From the NCBI RefSeq assembly GCF_030295325.1, contig NZ_AP027059.1, positions 806,001 to 870,000 on the forward strand: a stretch of 64,000 bases of DNA, in the 5' to 3' direction. This document shows positions 44,319-52,346 of this stretch, piece after piece (the stretch's first letter is position 1; every line of letters begins with the position of its first letter). A program made the translations under genes and the position numbers. Below the pieces are notes generated by a model that had not been told where the DNA came from, searched no databases, and saw only the letters and a list, made by a program, of their open reading frames with translations. This DNA is from Haliovirga abyssi. GTDB lineage: Bacteria > Fusobacteriota > Fusobacteriia > Fusobacteriales > Haliovirgaceae.

Positions 44319-45848
44319 ATGAAAATATACAGTTCTGACCAGATGAAAAATATAGATTTTGAAACGATAAAAAAATATATACCAGGTAATATTTTAATGG
44401 AACATGCAGGAATAGAAACAGTAAGAATAATAGAAAAAAAAATTCAAAATTTGTCAGAAAAAAAAGTAATAGTTTTGGCTGGGGCTGGAAATAATGGTGG
44501 AGATAGTTTTGTTGTTGCAAGGGGATTATCTTCAAAAGTTTCAAAATTAGATATATATTTCATTGGAGAAGAGGAGAAATTATCTGAAGATTCTAGATTA
44601 AATTATAATATATGTAAAAAACTTAATTTAAATTTCATAAAAAACTTTGAAGAATTAATGGAATTAAATGAAAAATTTAAATATGATATAATTATAGATG
44701 GAATATTTGGAATTGGATTAAATAGAAATGTTATAGGAGAGCATTATAATCTAATAAGTTTTGTAAATAATTTGAAAAATAAATTTGTAATATCTTTGGA
44801 TATACCTTCTGGAGTTAATAGTAATACAGGAGAAATACAAAAAATAGGGATAAATGCAGATTTAACAATTGCTTATCATGGTGGGAAATTAGGTCATTTT
44901 TTATATCCTGGTAGAGAATACAGAGGAAAATTATCCATTGTAGATATAGGAATACCAAATATTGTTGAAAGTGAAGATGATTTGGATGATATATACGAAA
45001 TAATTAAAAAAGAGGATATAAAATTTAAAATTAGAAATAAAAATATACACAAAGGAAATGCTGGGAAAGTGGTATGTATTGGAGGTAAAACAGGATTTAG
45101 TGGAGCAATATATATGGCAAGTGAAGCAGCTCTAAATAGCGGAAGTGGATTAGTTTATTCTATTATTCCAAAAGGTATAAATACTATTTTAGAACAGAAA
45201 AGCACTGAAACAATTACAGTTCCAATTGGAGATGAGAAAAGGGAATATTTTAGAGCAATTGATTATGTTGAAACAATTAATTTTATAAATGAAATAAAAC
45301 CAGATGTAATTATTTTAGGTCCAGGGATTGGAAGAGAAGAAGAAACAATAAATTATATATTAAAATTGTTAAATGAAATAAATGATATTAATATAGTGTT
45401 GGATGCAGATGGATTATATGCTATAAAAGATGATTTAGCCATATTATATGGAAAAAATATTATAATGACACCTCATATGGGAGAATTTAAAAGAATAATA
45501 AAAAGTGATATAAAAAATAAATTAGAAAAAGCTAAATTATTTTCTGAAAATTATGGAGTTATAACAGTATTAAAAGGAGCGGATACAATAATAAGCAATG
45601 GAAAAAAAACATATATAAATTTAACAGGAAATCCAGGTATGGCAACAGCTGGAACTGGAGATGTACTAGCAGGAATTATTGCTTCTTTTGTGGGACAAGG
45701 GTATAATAGATTAGAAGCAAGTAAAATTTCTGTTTTTTTGCATGGATATATTGGAGATAAAATAGCTGAATATGAATCAGAAGAGGGAGTAACTGCTAAT
45801 AAAATAATAAAAAAAATAGGAGAATGCATAAAAGATATAAAAAAATAA
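44319..45848 (+). CDS. nnr: Bifunctional NAD(P)HX epimerase/dehydratase
   Basis: This enzyme repairs hydrated NAD(P)H. The N-terminal half (about 1-215, YjeF_N epimerase) contains VIVLAGAGNNGGDSFVVAR and SLDIPSGVNSNTG. The C-terminal half (about 235-505) is the ribokinase-like ADP/ATP-dependent dehydratase, with VCIGGKTGFSGA, ILGPGIG, MTPHMGEFKR and NPGMATAGTGDVLAG. The 509-residue fusion matches the common bacterial NnrD/NnrE form. It is a housekeeping gene at the end of the signalling operon, starting 4 bases after the HD-GYP stop. Confidence 0.95.
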   Translation: MKIYSSDQMKNIDFETIKKYIPGNILMEHAGIETVRIIEKKIQNLSEKKVIVLAGAGNNGGDSFVVARGLSSKVSKLDIYFIGEEEKLSEDSRLNYNICKKLNLNFIKNFEELMELNEKFKYDIIIDGIFGIGLNRNVIGEHYNLISFVNNLKNKFVISLDIPSGVNSNTGEIQKIGINADLTIAYHGGKLGHFLYPGREYRGKLSIVDIGIPNIVESEDDLDDIYEIIKKEDIKFKIRNKNIHKGNAGKVVCIGGKTGFSGAIYMASEAALNSGSGLVYSIIPKGINTILEQKSTETITVPIGDEKREYFRAIDYVETINFINEIKPDVIILGPGIGREEETINYILKLLNEINDINIVLDADGLYAIKDDLAILYGKNIIMTPHMGEFKRIIKSDIKNKLEKAKLFSENYGVITVLKGADTIISNGKKTYINLTGNPGMATAGTGDVLAGIIASFVGQGYNRLEASKISVFLHGYIGDKIAEYESEEGVTANKIIKKIGECIKDIKK

Positions 45849-45896
45849 GAGTTATAGATTTTTTTTGAAAAAACTCTGTATAAATTTGGAGGTACA

Positions 45897-46508
45897 GTGA
45901 AGCGGGGAAAAAAAGATTATAAAATTTTAATAGTCAGTGATGAAGATATGTTAAAAATATTTTCTGTATCGCAATTAAAAGAGAAGTTTGGATATGTTGA
46001 TTTTATTATTTCAGCAGGAGATGTGAGCAATGGATATTTAGATTATCTATTTTCTGCATTAGATAAAGATGTTATATATGTAAATGGAAATCATATCTAT
46101 GAACAAAATCATAAAATAGAATTTTGTAAAAATATAGATGGGAAGATAATAAAATATAAAAATATAAAAATTTTGGGATTAGATGGTTCAAGAGTGTATT
46201 CATTTGGAGAACATCAATATACGGAATATGGAATGTGGAAAAAAATATTAAAGCAGATAATCAAAATAGCTATTAGAAGACCAGATATAGTAGTAACACA
46301 TGCTCCAATAAGAGGAATTCACGATAAAGAAGATCATGTACATAAAGGATTTCGAGCGTTTAGGTATATATTGAAATATTGTAAGCCTAAATTATGGATA
46401 CATGGACATATTCATCTTTCTAGTCAATATGAAAAACAGGAAACAATAGTAAATGGTACAAGAATAATAAATGCATATGGATATAAAGTTATTGAATTAA
46501 AAAAATGA
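45897..46508 (+). CDS. Calcineurin-like metallophosphoesterase
   Basis: The 203-residue product has the metallophosphoesterase motif series: ILIVSDEDM, ISAGDVSNG, VNGNHIYE, VVTHAPIRG and WIHGHIH. The first motif reads SDE where the family usually has DxH, so one metal ligand differs. The start is GTG 45897, four bases after GGAGG. A 6-bp hairpin (45848-45877) lies upstream but has no T-tract. The following DGNHR-motif gene begins just after its stop, suggesting a pair. Substrate unknown. Confidence 0.85.
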   Translation: MKRGKKDYKILIVSDEDMLKIFSVSQLKEKFGYVDFIISAGDVSNGYLDYLFSALDKDVIYVNGNHIYEQNHKIEFCKNIDGKIIKYKNIKILGLDGSRVYSFGEHQYTEYGMWKKILKQIIKIAIRRPDIVVTHAPIRGIHDKEDHVHKGFRAFRYILKYCKPKLWIHGHIHLSSQYEKQETIVNGTRIINAYGYKVIELKK

Positions 46509-46509
46509 G

Positions 46510-48330
46510 GTGATAAAAATAGAAACATATATTGATGCAAAAAATTCATATTCAAAATTTTTAAAAGAATCAAAAGGTTTCTTATGGTTTGGTAAAAAAG
46601 ATGAAAATTTAAAAAGTTTTATAGAGGTTCAAAAAGAAAATAGTGCATATACAAGCGTTAATTTAGGAATAAAAGATGTTTTAATAAAAGATATAAAAGG
46701 TAGTGTTCAAAAATATATGGATTTTAATAAAAACTTTGTACCTAAAAATAGTGTTATTGAAGAAAGATGGTGTAGTATTTATTTGGCATTTGTAAATGAA
46801 AAACCTTTGCCACCTTTGGAGCTATATAAAATAAAAGATGAGTATTTTGTATATGATGGAAATCATAGAGTTTCTGTTGCAAAATTTTTAAATTTTGTTA
46901 GGATAGAAGCAGAAGTAAAAGAATTCATACCTTCTCCAACTACCAAAGAAAATGCTATTTATAATGAAAAATTTAATTTTGAAAAAAAGACAGGATTAAA
47001 TAATATTAATTTTACAGAGATGGGACAATATAGCAGATTGTTAAAGGAGATAAATGACTACAAAGAATATGTAGAAAATTTCGAAAAAAAATCATTAGAT
47101 TTAGAAAAAGTTTCAAAATTATGGTATGAAAAAATTTATGAACCATCAATAAAAATTTTAGAAGAAAACAATATATTATCTAATTTTAAAGATCGAACTT
47201 ATGATGACCTGTTTATATATTTATTAAATCACAAATATTTTACAAGTGAAAAAAAAGGAAGAGATATAGGGTTTAGTTATGCTGTTATTAATTTTATAAA
47301 TATGTTAAAATTAGAAGATAGTGAAGATAGTATAATAAAAGTAAATGAAAAGGTTGAAGAAAATTTAGAAATATTAAAAGAAACAGATGCAAGAAAAAAA
47401 TTGGATGAAGTAATAGTGAGAAAAGATGATATATTAAAAAAGGAAACAGGATTAAATTTTAAACATAACTTTTTAATAATTTTTGAAATTGATGAGTTTA
47501 TGTATAAAAATGAAATAGAAGATTTTCAAAATGGGGTAAAGCTATGGTATAAAGATGAATTTATGGAATTTTTTAAATGTTTTAAAAAAAAGATAGCTTT
47601 CTTAAGTAATATGTATTTAGAAAAATTTAAAATAATAACAAAAAATAGAGAAAGAGCATACTATTCATTAAAAAATTATGCAATAAAACAGTCAAATTTT
47701 GAAAGTGAGTTATTAATTGCAAATTATATTTTAGAAAGATATATTCCAATTATAGATCAATTAAAAGAGGTTGAATTAGGTGAAGATGAATTTATAGAAA
47801 GTTATTTTGGAATAGAATCAGAATATAATTATATATCTAAATATGAAGATATATCTTTTAAAGATGCTAAGGAGCGTTATTTTAATTCTATAAATAAAAG
47901 TTATTTGCAATCACATGGTTGGTTATTATTAAGATTTAAAGATGAAGAAAGAAAAAAAGATATATTAGATTATATAATTAATAAATTTAAAGAAAAATTA
48001 TTAAATAAAAATTTATTTGACGAAATAGTGAAAAAATATGGACCAATAAAAAGATATGGAACAGTTTTTAAGTTAGAGACTGCAATGAAAGTTTATGGAG
48101 ATTCAAATTGGTTAAGTGAAAAAGTATTGAAAGATTTAGAAAAATTAAGCAACAATAACGAGATATTAACTGAATTTAAAACAAGAATAACTTTGTATAA
48201 ATTAAAAGAAAAGAGAGAAATGTCATTAATAGATTTTTATGCGAGAGTTCTTAATTATGGTACTTATTTGGGAAAAGATATGAAATATGTGGATATAATT
48301 GATTTGGCGATAGAATATTTAAACAATTAA
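46510..48330 (+). CDS. Large protein with a ParB/sulfiredoxin-like DGNHR motif
   Basis: The 606-residue protein has near residue 115 the segment [16 protein letters not shown], typical of ParB-N/Srx-like folds found in nuclease- or kinase-like proteins. The rest is helical, Lys/Glu-rich and unrecognised. The start is uncertain. GTG 46510 overlaps the only ribosome binding sequence (GAGGTGAT, 46507-46514), whereas that sequence is ideally spaced for ATA at 46519, a rare initiation codon. It directly follows the metallophosphoesterase gene. Function unassigned. Confidence 0.72.
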   Translation: MIKIETYIDAKNSYSKFLKESKGFLWFGKKDENLKSFIEVQKENSAYTSVNLGIKDVLIKDIKGSVQKYMDFNKNFVPKNSVIEERWCSIYLAFVNEKPLPPLELYKIKDEYFVYDGNHRVSVAKFLNFVRIEAEVKEFIPSPTTKENAIYNEKFNFEKKTGLNNINFTEMGQYSRLLKEINDYKEYVENFEKKSLDLEKVSKLWYEKIYEPSIKILEENNILSNFKDRTYDDLFIYLLNHKYFTSEKKGRDIGFSYAVINFINMLKLEDSEDSIIKVNEKVEENLEILKETDARKKLDEVIVRKDDILKKETGLNFKHNFLIIFEIDEFMYKNEIEDFQNGVKLWYKDEFMEFFKCFKKKIAFLSNMYLEKFKIITKNRERAYYSLKNYAIKQSNFESELLIANYILERYIPIIDQLKEVELGEDEFIESYFGIESEYNYISKYEDISFKDAKERYFNSINKSYLQSHGWLLLRFKDEERKKDILDYIINKFKEKLLNKNLFDEIVKKYGPIKRYGTVFKLETAMKVYGDSNWLSEKVLKDLEKLSNNNEILTEFKTRITLYKLKEKREMSLIDFYARVLNYGTYLGKDMKYVDIIDLAIEYLNN

Positions 48331-48355
48331 AATATTTGGTACTATCATTTATAAT
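48327..48355 (+). promoter_or_regulatory. Candidate promoter for the chemoreceptor-hemerythrin gene
   Basis: A perfect TATAAT at 48350-48355 lies 17 bases after TTAAAA at 48327-48332, which overlaps the upstream stop codon. No sigma-28 consensus is evident. The leader would be about 15 bases with GGAGGGG. Confidence 0.4.
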
Positions 48356-48376
48356 TGGGTATTGGAGGGGAGTAAA

Positions 48377-50413
48377 ATGAAAATTAAAACGAAAGTATCC
48401 ATGACAATATTATTAATATTAATTTTTATAATAGTAAATTTTATAGTAGTATTTTATACAATTAATCTAACAAAACAAGATAGTTTGTTAGTTAATTTAT
48501 CTGGAAGGCAAAGAATGTTAACACAAAAAATTAGTAAAAATATTTTTAAATATATTAGTATAAAAGATTTAGTAAAAAAACTAGAAGTGGAAAAAGAGAT
48601 AAAAGGTGAAGTGAAATTATACGATAACACTAAAAATGCGATATTATATGGTGGTATAACATTGGATGGAGTAGGTAAACCTGTAAAAATAATAAGAGCA
48701 AAGTTAAGTAATTCATATATTGAACTAGAAAAAACTTGGAAAGAGTTTAAAAATTCAATAAATAAAATTATGAGTGGAGATAAAAATGCAGTAAATTATA
48801 TTGATATGAATAACTTGAAGTTATTAAATTTATCAAATGAATTAGTAACCGAGCTTGAAGAAAATTCACAACAGAAATGGAGACTATTAAAATTATTTGA
48901 AATAATTTTTGCAATTATAATAGGGATTGTAATGTTATTTGTATCTCTGCATATTAAATTAAAAATCATAAATCCGCTTAATAAATTATTGAGACTGTTA
49001 AGAAAGGCAGAAAAAGGAGAAACAAATATAAAAATAGATATTAACTCAAATGATGAAATAGGAGAAATTAGTAAAATATTTTCAAATTATTTTAAAGTAT
49101 TGAATAAAATTGTAAATAATATAGTTCTAGTTTCAGAAAATATTAATAATACAAAAGATGGAATAAAAAAATATTTTTTAAATATAGAAAATAGTTTTGA
49201 AGATTTAAGAGAAAGTATAGGTACTACATCTGCAGCAATAGAAGAATTATCTGGAACGTCAAGAAGTATAGCAGATAATGCAGTTCATATGAATCAAAAT
49301 GTGGATAAGACTAAAAATTATATAGAAAAGGGTATGGAAATTGTAAATAGTACAACAGATGAAATAAAAAATTTGAAAGAACATATTAATAACGGGAAAG
49401 ACGAAGTAAAAAAATTGGGGATTAAAACAGATGAAATAGGAGAAATAGTAATAGTAATAAATGAAATTGCAGCTCAAACAAATTTATTAGCATTAAATGC
49501 AGCAATAGAAGCCGCAAGAGCAGGAGAACATGGAAGAGGTTTTGAAGTGGTTGCAGAAGAGGTAAAAAAATTAGCTAATAGAACATCTAATGAAACAAAA
49601 GAGATATCTCTTATGATAAAGGATATACAAGAACAAATGGAAAATCTAATAAAACAAATGGGAAATATAGTAAAAGGTGCAGAAAAAGGTGAGGCTATGG
49701 TAAATTCTACTAATAATATGTTTAGTAAAATAGAGGAAAAGGTGGAAGGAATTTCAATTATGACAAACACAGTATCTATAGGAGTAAAAGAGGAGTCAAT
49801 TGCAATAGAAGAATTATCTATTCAAGGTGACAATATAATAAATAATTTAGATGAAAATAGTTATGTGATAGAAAACTCTTTGAAATCAGTAGAAAAATTA
49901 GAAGAATTATCCAAAAGTCTAATTGAATTAACTGAATTTTTTGATATAAAAAGTATATCAAAGAGAAATAAAATTGTAGAAAGAAAGAATAAAGATAATT
50001 ATAAAGGAAAAGAGTATATAAATTGGAATTCTGATTTTATAATTGGAATAGAAAAAATAGATAAAGAACATAAAAGCTTGGTAGATACAGTAAATGAATT
50101 AATTAATGCAATTGAATTAGGGAAGTCAAATGAAAAAATATATAATATAGTGGATTTTTTAGTGAAATATACAGCAGAACATTTTGCTGATGAAGAAGAA
50201 ATAATGAAGAGAGAAAATTATCCGGGATTAGAGGAGCAAAGGAAAACTCATAAAAAGTTTGTGGAGTTTGCTATCAATTTACAAAAACAATTAGAAATGG
50301 AAGGAATTAAGTCAGGAACAGGAATAAAAATTAAAAAATTTGTAGGAGATTGGATAGTCGAGCATATAAAAGGAATGGACAGAAAAATAGGGGAATATTT
50401 AGGAACAATATAA
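48377..50413 (+). CDS. Methyl-accepting chemotaxis protein fused to a C-terminal hemerythrin domain
   Basis: The 678-residue receptor has a first membrane helix (about 8-30) and a PilJ-type sensor ([15 protein letters not shown], about 42-56). A second helix (about 175-195), a HAMP region and the MCP signalling helices with hairpin [20 protein letters not shown] follow. Residues about 545-675 form a bacteriohemerythrin domain with ligands H565, H602, E606, H625, H663 and D668. The seventh position, normally His four residues before H625, is Q621. This suggests oxygen or redox sensing inside the cell. I chose ATG 48377, after GGAGGGG. Confidence 0.92.
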   Translation: MKIKTKVSMTILLILIFIIVNFIVVFYTINLTKQDSLLVNLSGRQRMLTQKISKNIFKYISIKDLVKKLEVEKEIKGEVKLYDNTKNAILYGGITLDGVGKPVKIIRAKLSNSYIELEKTWKEFKNSINKIMSGDKNAVNYIDMNNLKLLNLSNELVTELEENSQQKWRLLKLFEIIFAIIIGIVMLFVSLHIKLKIINPLNKLLRLLRKAEKGETNIKIDINSNDEIGEISKIFSNYFKVLNKIVNNIVLVSENINNTKDGIKKYFLNIENSFEDLRESIGTTSAAIEELSGTSRSIADNAVHMNQNVDKTKNYIEKGMEIVNSTTDEIKNLKEHINNGKDEVKKLGIKTDEIGEIVIVINEIAAQTNLLALNAAIEAARAGEHGRGFEVVAEEVKKLANRTSNETKEISLMIKDIQEQMENLIKQMGNIVKGAEKGEAMVNSTNNMFSKIEEKVEGISIMTNTVSIGVKEESIAIEELSIQGDNIINNLDENSYVIENSLKSVEKLEELSKSLIELTEFFDIKSISKRNKIVERKNKDNYKGKEYINWNSDFIIGIEKIDKEHKSLVDTVNELINAIELGKSNEKIYNIVDFLVKYTAEHFADEEEIMKRENYPGLEEQRKTHKKFVEFAINLQKQLEMEGIKSGTGIKIKKFVGDWIVEHIKGMDRKIGEYLGTI

Positions 50414-50417
50414 AATA

Positions 50418-50452
50418 GAAAAAGAGTTGAACTAAAAATTCAACTCTTTTTA
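50418..50452 (+). terminator. Rho-independent terminator after the chemoreceptor gene
   Basis: AAAAGAGTTGAA at 50420-50431 pairs perfectly with TTCAACTCTTTT at 50439-50450 around a seven-base loop, ending in a T tract. Confidence 0.9.
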
Positions 50453-50477
50453 ATATATTTAAGAAAGAAGGCAAAAT

Positions 50478-51023
50478 ATGATATTAAAAACAAAAAGATT
50501 GTTATTAAAAACCTTAGATGAAAGTTATGCAGAAGAAGTATTAGAATTTTACAAAAAAAATATAATTTTTTTGAAAGAGTGGGAACCAGAAAGAAATAAT
50601 GATTTTTATAAAATAGGAGTTCATAAATTAAATTTAAGAAACGATGTATTAAAAAATGAAAAAAAAGAGTTATTTAGAGTTTGGATATTTAGATCAGGAG
50701 AAGAAAAAATATTGGGTACAGTAGCTTTATCAAATATTATTTATGGAGTATTTAAATCTTGCCATTTGGGATATAAATTTGATAAGGATGAAGTGGGAAA
50801 AGGATATGCAATAGAATCGGTGAAAAAAGTTATAGAATATGGATTTAATGAATTAAAATTACATAGAATAGAAGCAAATATAATGCCAAAAAATAAAAGA
50901 TCGTTAAATTTAGTGAAAAAACTTGGATTTGAAGAGGAAGGATTAGCAAAAAATTATTTAAAAATAAATGGGGAATGGGAAGACCATTTACATATGGTGA
51001 AATTTAATGAGAAAATTATTTAG
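50478..51023 (+). CDS. GNAT family N-acetyltransferase (RimJ/RimL-like)
   Basis: The 181-residue product shows the RimJ/RimL-type layout: an N-terminal MILKTKRLLLKTLDESYAEE, a central beta sheet (ILGTVALSNIIYG), the acetyl-CoA loop YKFDKDEVGKGYAIESVKKV (about 95-114) and HRIEANIMPKNKRSLNLVKKLGF. Such enzymes acetylate N-terminal or small-molecule amines using acetyl-CoA. It stands alone between a terminator and a repeat-rich region. Substrate cannot be deduced. Confidence 0.92.
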   Translation: MILKTKRLLLKTLDESYAEEVLEFYKKNIIFLKEWEPERNNDFYKIGVHKLNLRNDVLKNEKKELFRVWIFRSGEEKILGTVALSNIIYGVFKSCHLGYKFDKDEVGKGYAIESVKKVIEYGFNELKLHRIEANIMPKNKRSLNLVKKLGFEEEGLAKNYLKINGEWEDHLHMVKFNEKII

Positions 51024-51055
51024 AATTATATTTAAGCCATTTCTAACTAGTGACA

Positions 51056-51148
51056 ACGCAGAGCCGCAGAGGAATCAGAGGTTCACAGAGGAAATAATTA
51101 AAAAATCTTATAATATGCGAACTTTGTATTCTCTGTGGCTTTGCGTTG
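51056..51148. repeat. Less AT-rich inverted-repeat element with CACAGAG-type motifs
   Basis: AACGCAGAGCCGCAGAG at 51056-51072 and CTCTGTGGCTTTGCGTT at 51132-51148 are inverted repeats matching at 15 of 17 positions. Between them are more AGAGG-type motifs (AATCAGAGGTTCACAGAGG) and an A/T-rich centre. Base composition is unlike the surrounding DNA. Similar GCAGAG/CACAGAG dispersed repeats are familiar from other bacterial genomes, which I recall but cannot verify here. It lies in the 51024-51395 gap, which also holds a promoter and another repeat. Confidence 0.75.
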
Positions 51149-51199
51149 AAGATCCTCTTTTCTTACAATTATTTCATGCTATCAATTTATTTTTTATCC

Positions 51200-51228
51200 T
51201 TGACAAACGTGTGTATTTAAGGTATATT
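51200..51228 (+). promoter_or_regulatory. Strong promoter for the fructokinase-amylosucrase operon
   Basis: A consensus TTGACA at 51200-51205, a 17-base spacer and TATATT at 51223-51228 make this the best -35 box in the window. The expected leader is about 160 bases and contains the inverted-repeat element at 51320-51370. Confidence 0.8.
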
Positions 51229-51319
51229 CTAATTATAGGATAATTTTTAGTATAACTTTCTAAAAATATTGAGTATAGTTTTTGATAACTGCTATAAAAA
51301 AGTAAGTTATTTCTATGTT

Positions 51320-51370
51320 TCCTAAGTAACGTTTAAAAAATAAGTTTTTCATAATTTTTAAGCCTTACTG
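51320..51370 (-). repeat. Short copy of the intergenic inverted-repeat element (reverse orientation)
   Basis: AGTAACGTTTAAAAAAT at 51325 and ATTTTTAAGCCTTACT ending at 51369 are imperfect inverted repeats. The reverse complement contains the family signatures GGCTTAAAAAT and AACTTATTTTTTAAACGTT. It lies in the transcribed leader before the fructokinase gene and could fold into a hairpin in that mRNA. Confidence 0.7.
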
Positions 51371-51395
51371 AATAAATTTTGGAGGTGCAAATATA

Positions 51396-52343
51396 ATGTT
51401 TAAAGTTGCTTGTATAGGAGAAATGTTGATAGATTTCATATGTTCAGATATTGATGTTGATTTAGAAAATGGGGAGAATTTTACTAAAAAAGCTGGAGGA
51501 GCGCCAGCAAATGTAGCAATTGCAATAAGTAAATTAGGTGGGGAATCTTTTTTTATAGGTAAAGTAGGTGATGATCCATTTGGGAAGTTTCTTATAAATA
51601 AAATAAAAAAAAATGGAGTCGATATATCTTTAGTATCAATTGATAAAAAAAATAGAACTACATTGGCATTTGTATCTTTGCAAAAAAATGGAGAAAGAGA
51701 TTTTATTTTTAATAGAGGTGCAGATGAAAATTTAAAATTTTCAGATATTAATTTAGAAAATTTAAAAGATGCTGGGATAATACATTTTGGATCTGCAACT
51801 GCACTTTTAGGTGGAAAATTGAAAAAAAGTTATGATAGCACATTAAAATATGTAAAAGAAAATGGAAATTTTATATCATTTGATCCAAATTATAGAGTTG
51901 ATCTATGGAAAGATAGAATAGAAGAATTTATAGAAAAATCAATAGAATATGTTAAATATTCTGATTTTGTAAAAGTTAGTGAGGAAGAACTATTTTTATT
52001 AACTAAAAAAACAAAAAAAGAGGAAGCTGTAAAAAAATTACATTATTTAGGTGCTAAAATAGTTGCAGTAACGTTAGGGAAAAATGGAACTTTAATAAGC
52101 AATGGTAAAGAATCAAAAATAGTATCAAGTATAAAAGTAAAATCAATAGATTCAACAGGAGCAGGAGATGCATTTATAGGAGCTGTCTTGTATAAGATAT
52201 CTAAATTAGAAAAAATAGAAGAGATAAATAATATGGAAACATTAGAAGAGATAGTAAACTTTGGGAATAAAGTTGGAGCGATAACTTGCACAAAATATGG
52301 AGCTATGGATGCTTTACCAACATTAGAAGAAGTGGAGGGGTAA
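51396..52343 (+). CDS. PfkB-family sugar kinase, probable fructokinase
   Basis: The 315-residue protein is a ribokinase/PfkB kinase. The N-terminal signature is GGAPANVAIAISKLGGESFF (about 33-52), the catalytic/anion-hole motif is DSTGAGDAFIGA near 250, and a typical lid region lies between. Phosphorylation of fructose is inferred from context: amylosucrase, which releases fructose from sucrose, starts three bases after its stop. GGAGGTG precedes the ATG and a strong promoter lies about 170 bases upstream. Confidence 0.9.
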   Translation: MFKVACIGEMLIDFICSDIDVDLENGENFTKKAGGAPANVAIAISKLGGESFFIGKVGDDPFGKFLINKIKKNGVDISLVSIDKKNRTTLAFVSLQKNGERDFIFNRGADENLKFSDINLENLKDAGIIHFGSATALLGGKLKKSYDSTLKYVKENGNFISFDPNYRVDLWKDRIEEFIEKSIEYVKYSDFVKVSEEELFLLTKKTKKEEAVKKLHYLGAKIVAVTLGKNGTLISNGKESKIVSSIKVKSIDSTGAGDAFIGAVLYKISKLEKIEEINNMETLEEIVNFGNKVGAITCTKYGAMDALPTLEEVEG

Positions 52344-52346
52344 TTA

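Noticed and set aside
45848-45877. AGAGTT...AACTCT hairpin after the NAD(P)HX repair gene
   Set aside because: Only six paired bases and no T-tract after it, so not called a terminator.
51007-51243. 78-residue open frame after the acetyltransferase
   Set aside because: It overlaps the acetyltransferase end and runs through the inverted repeat and across a strong promoter; no ribosome binding site, no protein-like composition.
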